Of a stretch of 51,620 nucleotides of DNA, positions 36,348 through 47,782 are shown piece by piece. Under the pieces are notes generated by a model. The model saw only the letters and a list, made by a program, of their open reading frames with translations. It was not told the origin of the DNA and searched no databases. The position numbers and the translations under genes are program-made. Within the stretch, counting starts at the first letter, position 1. Every line of letters starts with the position of its first letter. The stretch lies in the NCBI GenBank assembly GCA_013115145.1, contig JAAPAO010000218.1, forward strand, positions 1 to 51,620. The letters run 5' to 3'. The stretch comes from Perkinsus chesapeaki (lineage: Eukaryota; Perkinsozoa; Perkinsida; Perkinsidae).

Positions 36348-37508
36348 TTTCGAGTCGAATGAAAATTTGTGACAAAAATCTACAGCTTATTGCAAAAGTT
36401 AGTTTTTGCTTATTTCAGCACCCACACTGCTATAACTTTCATTCGGTGTTCCCAAGTGGAGCCAGACCGAGCCTCATGAGCTTATGTCTGCCCCTACCTT
36501 GAAACCTCTTCGGGTTCCCATCGACCAGCTGAACCGCTGCTTTCACTTCCTCGACTGGTATACCGAACGCAACCGCCAACCTCAGTTGTAAATCCGCAAA
36601 ACTGAGGGATGGTAATATGTCTACGGCAGTGAGCCGGCAATTGAGGGTTCTTACGACCGCTTCATCTCCGCTGAGTCTTGGCACCACTCCGCCGAATACT
36701 GCTGTAAAACTTCGACGTTATACACCGATACGGAGGTGTCCACTTTTCTGAGGAGTCGGGAGTCCGCAGATATCACGCGCCTCGCAATGCGTAGCGATCG
36801 GGTATTCCTTCAGTAACGACTGCTCTGCGACGATAGTTTATTGACTCCGGGGAAGCACTGTGATTTTCTTCAGCAACACAATCCTTACTGTGGTCTGACG
36901 CAGAGGTTTCCCTCTCGTGATAGGCCGGCTGCGCATGTGTCGGCACAAGACCCCATGCCGGAGATGGTAGAAGTGACGGAAGTACTATCGTCCGTGAGAT
37001 CTTGGCACAAGTAGTATCTGCAATAGCGTGCACTCTGAGCATCAATGAACCACGAACGAAGCATCCTGTCAGCCGTAACCTAGTCGCGACTTTGCTGGGT
37101 TCGCCAAGTCTGACCCAATACATTGAGCCATTGCATCCGAAGCATTTCAACGTATCTCTTTAGGGACTTGTCGCTTCTCCCAATGGTTTCGACAGATTTT
37201 CAAGCCTTGTTTCACCTGTCAAGCCATGCGTGCCTAGCAATTCCACTTCTAGATTTAGGGCTGCATATTCCCGGCTTGCTCGGGTCTATATCCTCCGCTC
37301 CCAGCTGATAGAACAGCACCAGTACACCAAAGACAACAAATAACGATATGTTCAGTGGGCTAGGGAAAGGGTTATCTTGGCGTTAAGTAAACTACACAAC
37401 ACCCATCTGGACCATCGACCAAGTATATCCCATATTCAATTGAAAAGTTCGAAGACACCATCCATGGAAACTGAGATAAGGGATGTGTGTACGAGCTCAT
37501 CCTCGAGC
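36348..37508. other. Region between the two tRNA genes
   Basis: Two minus-strand open frames (37150-36773 and 36687-36439) might belong to one gene; the second contains 'SFADLQLRLAVAFGIPVEEV', amphipathic but unrecognised. Neither has convincing support, so I leave them uncalled. Confidence 0.3.
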
Positions 37509-37580
37509 GGTTCTATGGTGTAACGGTTAGCACTCCAGACTCTGAATCTGGCGATCTGGGTTCAAATCCCGGTAGAACCT
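37509..37580 (+). tRNA. tRNA-Gln (CTG), copy 2
   Basis: Identical to the 36276-36347 gene over all 72 bases, with the same CTG anticodon. The flanks differ beyond a few bases on the 5' side (AGC). No T-run follows directly; the first four-T run is about 60 bases downstream. Confidence 0.95.
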
Positions 37581-37739
37581 TGTACAGCATCAACCTGTCT
37601 GGGAAAAGCAGACACTTGTATCGAGCTAAAACATACACTCATTTTGCTTTTTAGTTCCATAACATTCATGCTACAGCATATACAGATTTTCGGTACCGTA
37701 TCCCTCGAGCGCCCCTACCACGACATACGCGAGCATCAT

Positions 37740-37789
37740 CCTAACGTGAGAAGTATCACGAAAAGTTACTATGATACCTCTCACGTAGG
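37740..37789. repeat. Inverted repeat (hairpin)
   Basis: Left arm CCTAACGTGAGAAGTATCA pairs with right arm TGATACCTCTCACGTAGG apart from one unpaired base and one mismatch, around a loop of about 13 bases. Confidence 0.75.
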
Positions 37790-37796
37790 ATCTTGG

Positions 37797-37834
37797 CAGT
37801 GATATATGAACTACGTGATATATTCCCATCACTG
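37797..37834. repeat. Second inverted repeat next to the first
   Basis: CAGTGAT at the left and ATCACTG at the right are exact complements, with inner GATATAT-like sequence on both sides. It sits eight bases from the previous hairpin. Confidence 0.6.
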
Positions 37835-38905
37835 GGTTAGAGTGATGCACATTTAAAGCGTTTCAAACGGTCTCAGAAATAGCGTCACAAAGAGCCACGA
37901 GTTACAATGGCCCTATATGTCTCAACTCCCAGCAAAGTGCGCCTTCAGATTCTGCACATCTATAGACGATCCAGGAAGCATCATTAGGAGAACTACTCCG
38001 ATCTCAGCGAAGCATCCACCTCCACTCGTTCCATTACAGGACTATCGGCCCAGTAGATGAAATTCAACACTAAACTGTAGTCACTTCATGCAACTAATCG
38101 TACCGATGACACCCAATATACTTTGTGAAGGGCGTTTTCGGTCGGCAGCTAGAGCCACAACTGAGTAGTTATATACACTGTCATTAATGTCGTCCGTGAA
38201 TCCCAAATGACGGTTACATGGCAGCACGCCGCTGATACGGAAGAATCGGCGGCTTGGTGTCGACTGCTAGCTCGCAGATAACTAGTGTACAACTCCACGC
38301 CCGTGGAGCATTAACCTGCAACATTTCTGAATGGTCCGATGGTGCCATGCCCTCGGCTAGGATCCCTTTGCGGGCACTCCATGGTTTGGTAACACTTTCC
38401 CCCCTATTTGAATCAACAACAAGTTTCCTTTTTTCGTCCATGTCTTCTGGGCGACACATACACGATTATGCTTCCGTTAAGCGATCCCTTGCCGCTTCTA
38501 CTCAAACTCCAAGGATCGCCTCAGCAGCGACAGATACACCAAAGTCATGCCAGTAAAGTGGAAGGCCAGCTCGAAATATTGCACGAAAATTGCAAGAAAT
38601 TCCAAAATGGGCCCTGCGCAGATCCGCGCTGAGCAAAATCGATCAGGTGATCGATAGGTCCTCGCCAAAAGCAGGAACAGAGACCAACGTCAGGGTGGAC
38701 TTGGTAATAAGGGGGTTATGGCTTAATCTGAGGGACGTTGCTCTCTTGCTCGTCGTCTAACTGTAGTGGCCTTCCTTGACTTCGTTATCCGTCGTTCTTG
38801 TACGTTAAATTCAAAGGATCACATCGCTCGATCATGTGTAAAATTTGCGTTTTATTGGGTGGTTGTAAATTGATTATTATAATCGTTTTATTGTGTTTAG
38901 GAACC

Positions 38906-39425
<520 letters not shown>

Positions 39426-39858
39426 GACCTACATTATCGTTGCCGACGTAGTCTAGGTGTAATCGTAGTCGCTAGTCGATTGTGATGACCACCCGGATAG
39501 CGCTGGTTCCTTGTGCCCGCTGGTTCTGAGGAAGTACTTTGCTGTTGTGTTATATTCTTTAAAATTCATAAATGGGAGACTGGGAATAGGCTATGCAACT
39601 AGTGTGGGAGAGAATGGTTGGTTCTATTTTTCGTTTTTAGAACATCACGGCTTAGTAACATTGTATGTATTTTACCTTTGGGATTTGCCATGAACGTTTG
39701 ACGCTTTTATTAATATACAAGCAATAGGTTTGGCATGCACAACACTTCCTCGTGATAATCACGACACTTGTCTGAACTTACCAGCCAACACGACATAATA
39801 CTTCAGGAGTAACAAAAAGCAGCAGTGAGGTGTTTTTAAGGTGTCTTAAGGAGATAAC
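39426..39858. other. Intergenic region between convergent genes
   Basis: Ubiquitin-L40 (+) and the DeSI-like gene (-) end towards each other. A 60-codon open frame at 39511-39693 has no recognisable content. Confidence 0.4.
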
Positions 39859-42035
39859 TCAATCACACATATAAAAGCGTAGAGCACTGATGTGCTCCTG
39901 GCAAGTGGCATCAAGCTTCTTAACAGCCTCATCATCGATATCCAAGAAGTCGATCGACAAATCACGGAGGAACTCCCTCAGATGGGGCAGCCGCTGCAGG
40001 CCGATTCTTGCCGCTTCTAGCCGAGCAGTTGTAACCTTCGCATCGGAATCGCCAAGTAGCTCGCCGTAGAGGCTGAGGGCCTAAGAGAGAGTCACCGGGA
40101 AAATGCCAAATTGCTTACCAAGTCGGACATGGCGTCGGAGCCCTCCATCAGCGTCTCTGGCTTGATTGAACCCAGCGTGTTGAACGCCAACTCGAAGGCA
40201 AGCTTCCTTGGTGATACGGGCACGCCGTCGCCGTTAACCGCCCAGGAAACTGAAAGATCCGAGAATCTTTATAGTGAGTAAAAACAAGAAGCTTGCACCT
40301 GCGTGTTGAACAACTGCTATCATCTCATTATCTAAAGCGTTGGTTGAGTTGCTGATGTTCATCACAGCCGTGAGGAGCATAGCGCCTGAGAAATGAAGCT
40401 GCTGGGCGGCGGTAACACTTGCACCCTTACGAACAGCGTTGTCCATATCCTCGAACGCTGCGGCACTTTTCCCAAGCCAGCTGCTCAAGTCGGTGCAGTC
40501 CTCGGCTCCGGGTATCTATCGTTAACTGTAAAGCTTAAGATTGCCTTTATAATGTACCGTAAGCCAGTTCCTAAGGAGGGCACCCACTGCTAGGACATAG
40601 CCGGCGAACGTTCGAGGCTCATACTGTGCCTGAGAGCAACGCTGCAGATGGGGAAGGAGAAGGCCTACTACTGTTGTGTCGAGAATGACGTTAATGGTGG
40701 CCTTCGACTCATCAGTGACAGCAGAGCGAGCAACTGCCTGGTTGATTGAGTCCACGTTGGCGATGCCAAGTTTCGTTAGTTTTGCCACGGCGAGGTTCAG
40801 CATGCGAGTGTCCTTCGGCAATCGATGCGGCGAGAGTTCTAGGGGCGTAGGAGCTGGACGAAAGCATAACCAACACGCGTCGAACAGCGGCGCGTCTACC
40901 CTTGGGCTTCGGCTTCTGAGCCGCAGAATCGACCGGTTTGGCAGCGCTGCTGCTACTGGCGCCTGCGATGGCCGCGGAGGGGGCGACAGTGGGAGCGGCC
41001 TGGGAACCTGAGAGCGAGAGGGCTACGAGAAAGGGTAACAGGATCGAGATCTCACTTGGCAAATTCGAAACATGATCTTGAAATGGGTTGAGGCCACCGC
41101 TGGCAGAGGAGTTCATCTTGACAAAAATACTTGAACAAAAAAAGAAAGGCGTAGTACTGATTGTCTCATCTGTGCCTCCATATTTTCTATCATCGGTCGA
41201 AGCATTACACCCATTGAAGAGGATAGAGCTTCATTGGGAAGATCGACAATATCTATAAAATGACAATGGCATTGCGGAGGGCACTCACAGCAGTACAAGA
41301 AGGAAGCCCCTGGCCGTCGAGCAGGAACCTGAGTCAACAGCTTGGCACGGGACCACCGGAGGAGACCGCTTTACTTGACAACAACGTCGGCGAAATTATT
41401 GCAGTTGTTGGTGAGCAGGCTGTAGGTGTCCGTAGTGTATCTGAATGGTTGATGGGAGGGGTGCGGATGGCGGACGCCTACTGGTTCCATATCGACCGCA
41501 AATAGGTATTGAGCTCATCTCGGGTCTTATGGGTGTAACCTGAGATTGAGGTGGAAGTCGGAAAAGTAAGGGGGAACATAGGTATGCTAGTTCAGTGGTG
41601 ATACAGCAGTTTTACAAGGTCGAAATACTGTATCAAGTTCTAGAGGGAATGGTAAGTAAGGAGTCACGTGGATTGATCGAGCACTTCAAAAATATATAGA
41701 TCTATTAGATTAATAAAGATACTTACCGAGGTCGATTGTCTGATAAGGCATCGGTACAGCTGGTGGTGGGGAGACACAGATACCTATAAAATGATTCAGT
41801 AGTGCTACACGGCAACACCGGCAGCCCGACCTCCTCCATAGTAGTACTCCAGACCGAAAACAACAATACCGGTGTGCCAAATACCCTACATACAAGTCGC
41901 TAAGAAAGCAAAAGGTTGATGGCTGCTTACATCGATTTGTTTGCCTAGTATCATCGGGCTCATTTGACGAGCCATGCCTTGGGATAGATCATAGAGGTGT
42001 GCCTGTACTTTGGTACCGTTAGTTGACGATGTCAT
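39859..42035 (-). CDS. DeSI/PPPDE-type isopeptidase with long helical (PUL-like) C-terminus
   Basis: PPPDE (permuted papain fold) cysteine peptidases of the DeSI group remove SUMO or ubiquitin. Thirteen exons on minus stay in frame: 42035-41931, 41885-41831, 41783-41727, 41539-41482, 41440-41375, 41328-41297, 41252-41158, 41116-41056, 41007-40900, 40838-40558, 40515-40299, 40249-40119, 40080-39859; 495 aa. The PPPDE domain is residues ~8-165: 'HLYDLSQGMARQMSPMILG', catalytic H39 in 'GIWHTGIVVFGLEYYYGGG', and catalytic C105 in 'LLTNNCNNFADVV', then 'LPSYIVDLPNEALSSSMG'. A low-complexity Ala/Ser/Pro/Lys linker follows, and residues ~225-495 are alpha-helical ('RMLNLAVAKLTKLG', 'QLHFSGAMLLTAVMNISN', 'SLYGELLGDSDAKVTTARLE'). 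By position and helix pattern this could be a PUL domain, known fused to PPPDE in other eukaryotes; that match is tentative. The catalytic residues look intact. Confidence 0.85.
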
Positions 42036-43763
42036 CTTTAAAACTTAAAAGTGAACTGCACAGGTCTACTATTGGTCATGAAATATCCTCCTTTGTCTCA
42101 TCGACGATCAGGTAGCTTCTCTGTTCATTTCTAACTCAACGTGAGCTGTCGGTCAACGACGCTGCATCCGAGGATAGTTCGAAAGCACAGGCTTGTCTCC
42201 AAAATGGGGCACGAGCCCGCCACTTCGACTAGCCAGCTTCAATTCAGGGGTTTAGCAGCAAACTTTGTGGAACACAACAGCATAAGTACCCCGGAGGCTC
42301 CAGCACATTAATAAAATGGTACATATTAACAGATTAGTATAGTGTCATCGATGTTAACAGTATGATGAACGTCATACCAACTTTTGTATAAATCTTGCAG
42401 AGCATCCCTCTCCATCAACAAATGGCATTAGCCGGCCACACTGTGCAAAAAGGTAAATTACGGAAACGAACGTCGGAGAGGCAACTTCTTTACAGCGATA
42501 CAAATCTAGCTGCGTCACGCGCCACTAAATGGCTACCACCTGTACTTAGCCACCAACCGTATGGCTACGTAATGCGCTGTCATTATATTTCCCCGATATA
42601 CCGAGGCCCAGTCTTCCCGTTTATTCTCCATAGCATATCTTAAAGTACTACGCTTTATCTGCATACCGTGATTATATATAGCTGTGGTTAAACATACTCC
42701 TGCTGTTAGTACGCTACCTGAAATACAATTATTGTTGATAAAGGAAGGAGGAAGTACAGTGTAATATATACTGTAACATGCTCTAATACCATAACTTCCA
42801 CCGAATTCATACTACAAGTGTTTATGAGGTTGATGGTTAAGCATTTCTCAACTAGATCTGAATATCTGTGACTCGTATTTTTACCATCAGCCACCGAAAA
42901 GGTTGATAGAAACTCACATCAAGGCCTTTATTGGAATAAATGCCGATAGTCCTCAAATACATCGGCGAGGAAGAGGATCAACTTCGGGGGAAAACTTGGA
43001 ACATTTTTGGTAGATTTTAGCCCTACGCTATTGAGTTTCATCCGTTCGGGCATGAAGCGTGATGCCTACCTGAGTAAGGCCGAGCGAGACTTCACCAATG
43101 ATTACAAGATAGATGATAGACCAGTTTATTAACAGACGCAGACTCAAAGCATCTTAAGGACCATCCTTAGAATTTCAAGCTCGGCCAGGTGAACGAATCC
43201 TAATTGGTTTGATACGATGGTTATGAAGAAGCACGATAGCATTGGTAGCATTGTAAGGTTAAAGCCGACACGCCGCCCCCCGACCCGTAATAGTACCAGC
43301 TGTACGATAACGTCCTTTCTTGCATGCAAATATAGACAAACCCAATGTACTTATACCTGAGTAAAAGCAGCAATATAGCATAGATCACTAATGGCATAAT
43401 ACCGACCTGCCACAATAGAAGTAGATGGTGCAGCAACCATCCACATGGCGTGGCTGATGGGTGGGGGCATGTCCGGTCTTATTACTGGATGAGCTTTCTT
43501 ATACCTATAAAACAACAATCAAGATACAAAAGGGTACTCTACTCAATAACAGATACTACTGTATAATAGCAGCTGCAGTTCGCCGGTCAATTCTAACACT
43601 GGGAAGGCCAGTAAAGGCTGTAGGGAGCTCCCGACTCGATCCAGCCTTCGGGACCATCTGCTGTTGCCCGCCTCTGGCCGCCCCAGTACTACCCTCGCCA
43701 TTACGCTGATGACTAGTAGATGATGACAGCCAATGAGGGACGGGTATCTGGTTTTAGAGTACT
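42036..43763. other. Long region without a supported gene
   Basis: About 1.7 kb upstream of the DeSI-like gene. Several hydrophobic minus-strand open frames (for example 43436-43221) are short, overlapping and unconnected by clear splice sites. I make no gene call. Confidence 0.35.
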
Positions 43764-44910
43764 TCACAACGCGCGAATGAGAATGCCAACGACAACAACG
43801 AGTTTCTTTTCATTACCCGATCTCTGAGGTTCTCCACTGGATTGGGCAGAAGGTGACGTTGAACGACCAATGGCAAGTGGTGAGCCAGGCCGGGCTGGAG
43901 CATTTGTTCCACAAACCCCTATATGGAAGATATGGAAGGTTATAACGCTCGCCGAGATTGATCTTACGTCATCCATCTGCTCTAGAATTTGCCGGGTTGT
44001 CTTCTCAGAAAGACCTTTGAAGCCCGCCAACAGGAACAAGCGCGACCACAACCTAAAATGAGTTATAAATGAAGCCATGACGGCCGGCAGGGGGTCACCT
44101 GGATAGCCTGGCGATGGTATTCTGATCAAAGAATATATCAAACACGCTTGTATGCAGTAGTAAGCCTTGGATACGCGGTGGCAAATACTCTAGTAGACCA
44201 TGTTGTCGAACCTATGTAGAAGGTTCGGCAAGGGACGATAGGGATACTGTGGTAGTAGTACCTTACAGTAGAAGCCAAGGACCACCAAGATGGTTCCGAC
44301 TAGGATGGCTATCAGATGAGGGCATTGGTTCAGCACCTGTGAGAGGAGGACTAGGCACTCAGGGAGAAAATAAGATATTTCCGAGGTCGATAAGCGTACC
44401 GTAATATACCAGCCGGCAAGAGGAAAATTTTAATAAGGAGCGATCTGAGAACCGTGTTGATGAGGCCACTGGTAAGCAGTTAACGCAATAGAATCCTTAT
44501 CCTCCTGATAGCCATATTGGGTGTTGGGCCACACACACGACCTTTACCTGTATAGTGAGGCCGGCCAAGCCAACGGTGAGAATGCAGAATCCTATCCAAA
44601 CGACTAAGGTCCAATCGTCAACGTTAATAACTGGTAGAGGCTGTTGCTGCCGAGTGGACAATGCCATGTTGGTTGCGCTAGAGGGGCCCCTACTGCTGTT
44701 GGGGGCAATGAAACGCTGGTTTGTTATGCGTAAACCTAACGAGAGCATCTTGGTGAAGTTGTGGTGTGGTGAAGTACTTGGCGTATCTGACTCGCTTCGA
44801 GTTAAGATATCCTTTATACGAAGAGGTATCCGAGCCAGAGGTCTGATTATATACCTCCGTAATGATATGCCCTGGTCCACTTCATCGGGGTCAAGGGTTA
44901 CTGCCATCTC
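43764..44910 (-). CDS. Putative membrane protein, not recognised
   Basis: Spliced minus-strand gene with approximate borders. The first block (to about 44548) could start at the ATG at 44910 (MAVTLDPDEVDQGI) or at 44667 (MALSTRQQQPLP) and contains a transmembrane segment 'WTLVVWIGFCILTVGLAGLT'. The second block, about 44339-44265, joins in phase 0 and has another hydrophobic segment 'LIAILVGTILVVLGF'. Further blocks include 'LFLLAGFKGLSEKTTRQILE' near 44000 and an end 'EPQRSGNEKKLVVVVGILI' with the stop at 43764. At least two membrane passes are likely. I recognise no family and the middle exons are uncertain. Confidence 0.45.
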
Positions 44911-44925
44911 TCGTAACAATAACAA

Positions 44926-45223
44926 CTACATTAACTCCTAAGATTCTTCAGAGGTTGATAGACTGACACCCAATCTTTTTTCGTTTCGATTCCCCGCGTG
45001 ATGGTCACTTCTTAATCAGTTACGTTTGCTATATATATCTCTACGCTGCCAATCTATTCGTAAGGTATTAAATAACCATTCTAGCATACATACTACAAAT
45101 AATGATGACGTCTCCTCTGGACGGTCTCGAGTTCTATCCCTGCATATCGCATTTTTCCGTCATTTTTTGTATTACGGTATGGGCATGCGTGCGAATCTTT
45201 ATATTTTAACTTTCGAATTTATC
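44926..45223. promoter_or_regulatory. Divergent intergenic region, presumed promoters
   Basis: About 300 bases between the minus-strand membrane protein and the plus-strand PB1-ZZ gene. It must carry both promoters by position; no specific motif is identified. Confidence 0.3.
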
Positions 45224-47250
45224 ATGGAGCTCGACTACTTTGTTGTTAAAGTTGGGTGCGAGGGTAATCTGTGGCGTGTTAAGATCCATGCTAGAGATCT
45301 AACGTATGCAAAGATCAAAGATTCTGTTGAAAGAACGGTACCTCCGAGGAAGGGCCAAACTATCAGGTACATGGGAGAGCTAGAGGTGTCAGAATAATTA
45401 GATATAAACAGGTATAAAGACGATGAAGGGGACATGTGTGTGCTGACCCCTGAGACCTTTGATGATGCCTTGGATATCTCACGTAGAAACAAGGGATTAA
45501 TGCGGCTCGATGTGGTAAGTAGTTCCGGTCTATGACGTCACACGCCCACTGAGTCGTCACTTGGAATCCTCGTCTCCAGGCTCCAGGCTCCCCGGGAAGT
45601 CGACTAGCTTGTGAGTAGTGCATCTCAGGTGCATTTGGCACATGAGACGCCCTTCAATTCGCCTTTTGAAGCTCCTGCTAACCTACATGATGGCCCATGT
45701 GGTTTATCTGCACTCCAAGCAACGTCTAATTGTCCCTCCCCCACGAGCTCATACTATTTACCTTTTGCCAACATCCACTCGCCTTCATTTGACCACAAGC
45801 ACGACCGCGAGGACCAAAAGCTGAGCGAGACTGCCCCTACTACCGTTCCGGATGACTTTCACAAACCTAAAAGTGCCGAGAGTTATCCAGCGCATTTTCA
45901 TTCGACTGGAAGTTCCCAAGGTTTCACTGCCGAATGTGTCAAGAATGCTACCGGTGATAACAGCGCCACTACCAACAAGAACTCTAACGCCAAGGCCTCG
46001 GGGACCCCCCCGGAACTGGTTGTAGCCAGCGACAAGATATACGCCCCTAAGCCGGTCTTACGGATGTTCCTATGTCTTAACGAGATGAATATGTTAACTC
46101 CAAGGATGGTTACATCAGTAAGTGGATGTCGGGTGCCGGGATCGAACCCGGGTACTATTTTGGTAGGTCATAGTGTCGTTCATACCGTTGATGATACAAC
46201 GATGCAGTCGGCACACGGACCGATTATCTTACAATGTTTATAACAATTATAAATGTTTCAGGCCTACCTTACAGGTAGTATTGAAAAGGCTTGGGTGTTA
46301 CGATTGATGGCATTTCAGAGCATGCTGCTGGCTATAACTCATATCCCAGTCCTGCATGAATTCATACCACTCCTTCAAGCGATCGTCAACTCGGGACCCT
46401 ATACGCCGGAAATAGCGGAATTTGGTCAATGGTTCGTGGGCCTTCTTAAGTCATTTTCAACCCTGTGCTTTGACACCCAAGTGCAGGTAGACTAGGCTTT
46501 AGTAGGCTCAGGAATCTCAAGTTGCTGCTGCTCGTATAGGTGCTCCTAATGGTGGTTCCGTCGTGGATTCCTTGTATACAGGCAGCAGTTAACTGCGGCC
46601 ATTTCGATGTCCCTCCAACACCCAAGCAGCAAGTTACGCATAAAGGTGTGTTTTCATACCGCTCTTTCCGCAAATTAACGAACATTTCAGGGGTAGCCTG
46701 TGACGGTTGTGGGGTGAGCCCGATTGTCGGCCCTCGGTTCAAGTGTCAAGTCTGTGACTGTGATCTTTGTGGGGAATGCTACCCGAACAAGAGCAACCTT
46801 CATGCCGAGCTCCACGACTTTGTTTGTGTCTTGCGGCCTGGTCGGGAAGTCTCTGGGGCAACAAAGGTAACAGCGAGGCTCGCCGAAGCCACACTGGGCT
46901 TGGCCTAGACATGAGATCAACACTATATCGGTGGTTTTTACCCCTCTAGAGTAGGTAGATTCATATGCGCTGAATTTGATGGCCAAATCGAATGTCTGCT
47001 TCATTTGTGTCTAATCATTATCACGCCCCTTCAGAGAGACTGCGAAGATATATCCGCGCCCATCCTTTCTGCATATATATCATCTTTGGGATCACGAAGC
47101 CAATGGTACCAGGGCAGACAGCAGCAGCAGCCAGGAGGGCCGGCGCCAACATCTGGCAAAGGGAATATGAATTCTTCCCTAGCGGTCGTTAGCGACATAC
47201 AGCCTGTAGCAATGAGCTCTATTTCTTTCGCTGAATTTGCCCATTTTTAG
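45224..47250 (+). CDS. PB1-ZZ protein, one ZZ finger
   Basis: Seven exons in frame: 45224-45366, 45412-45514, 45629-46117, 46262-46486, 46582-46645, 46691-46866, 47035-47250; 471 aa. Residues 1-82 form a PB1-like domain ('VVKVGCEGNLWRVKIHARDL', then the acidic 'KDDEGDMCVLTPETFDDAL' loop, an OPCA-like motif). A Pro/Ser/Thr-rich linker leads to a core seen three times in this region: 'YAPKPVLRMFLCLNEMNMLT' (~220-240) and a helical segment 'FIPLLQAIVNSGPYTPEI'. The ZZ zinc finger is ~342-395, with CDGC, CQVC, CGEC and C-terminal His residues. The C-terminus (~400-471) includes a Gln/Gly/Pro-rich stretch. PB1 plus ZZ resembles p62/NBR1 selective-autophagy receptors, but ZZ lies far from PB1 and no UBA domain is seen, so the role is inference. 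The next gene is a tandem paralogue. Confidence 0.82.
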
Positions 47251-47782
47251 AGACCAACGAATTCCTGTGCACCCTCAACGTTCATTCTACCGACACCTCC
47301 GTCAAGCGATTTTTGCGGCGGCGGCGGTGGTGGTGCAGTCTGAGGTTGTTTGGTTATATAATATATACAGGTCCTCATTGCCGCATATTATTTATAATAT
47401 AACTTATATAATAAATGATACGCGACAATGATGACCTGTAATTCTCGTCGGCTTTCGCCGCTCCTGTTTGTTGATAATAACATCTTACGAGCACATAGTA
47501 GTAGAAGAAGAACTAGTTGCCGCTGCTGGTTTCGTAGAGATCGGCATGACACAGTTAATCGTCATCATTTTTTATTTTGAGTCTGTCTAGTAGACGTTGA
47601 GATGCAGTACGATATCTCACTGGTTGGTTCAGCAACAGTCTTCTACTCTTTTGCGTCTCCATGCAGTGTAGTATTGAGTTGAATAGTTCGGGTTTAATTG
47701 CTGTAGAGGTTAAGGCTCTCTTCTTTGAAGCGATCCACCCAGGTTCTATCCCTGCTGCTACAGTTGTATTATTAGACTAACA
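47251..47782. other. Intergenic region between the PB1-ZZ paralogues
   Basis: AT-rich around 47350-47420. A stretch at 47697-47763 (GAGGTTAAGGCTC, then GGTTCTATCCC) looks superficially like tRNA A and B boxes but does not fold well. Presumed promoter of the downstream gene. Confidence 0.35.

Larger units (their letters stand above)
37581..38905. other. Intergenic region with two hairpins, upstream of ubiquitin-L40
   Basis: Contains inverted repeats at 37740-37789 and 37797-37834 (listed separately). Open frames on both strands around 38214-38556 overlap each other and match nothing known. TTGTGTTTAG at 38891-38900 before the ubiquitin ATG may be the acceptor of a 5' UTR intron. Confidence 0.4.

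Noticed and set aside
41113-41116. An ATGA stop-start overlap between the DeSI-like frame and a downstream frame with a signal-like segment (ISILLPFLVALSLSG).
   Set aside because: Introns at 41117-41157 and 41008-41055 fuse the two frames in phase and remove both the stop and the hydrophobic segment, giving a more consistent single gene.
46127-46162. A tRNA T-arm/B-box-like sequence (GGTTCGATCCC on the minus strand) inside an intron of the first PB1-ZZ gene.
   Set aside because: No matching acceptor stem, D-arm or anticodon arm could be found upstream on that strand, and the T-loop would be one base short.
47697-47763. A possible tRNA (A-box-like GAGGTTAAGGC and B-box-like GGTTCTATCCC) upstream of the second PB1-ZZ gene.
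   Set aside because: CTGTAG/CTACAG can pair as an acceptor, but the span is too short and the anticodon stem does not form.
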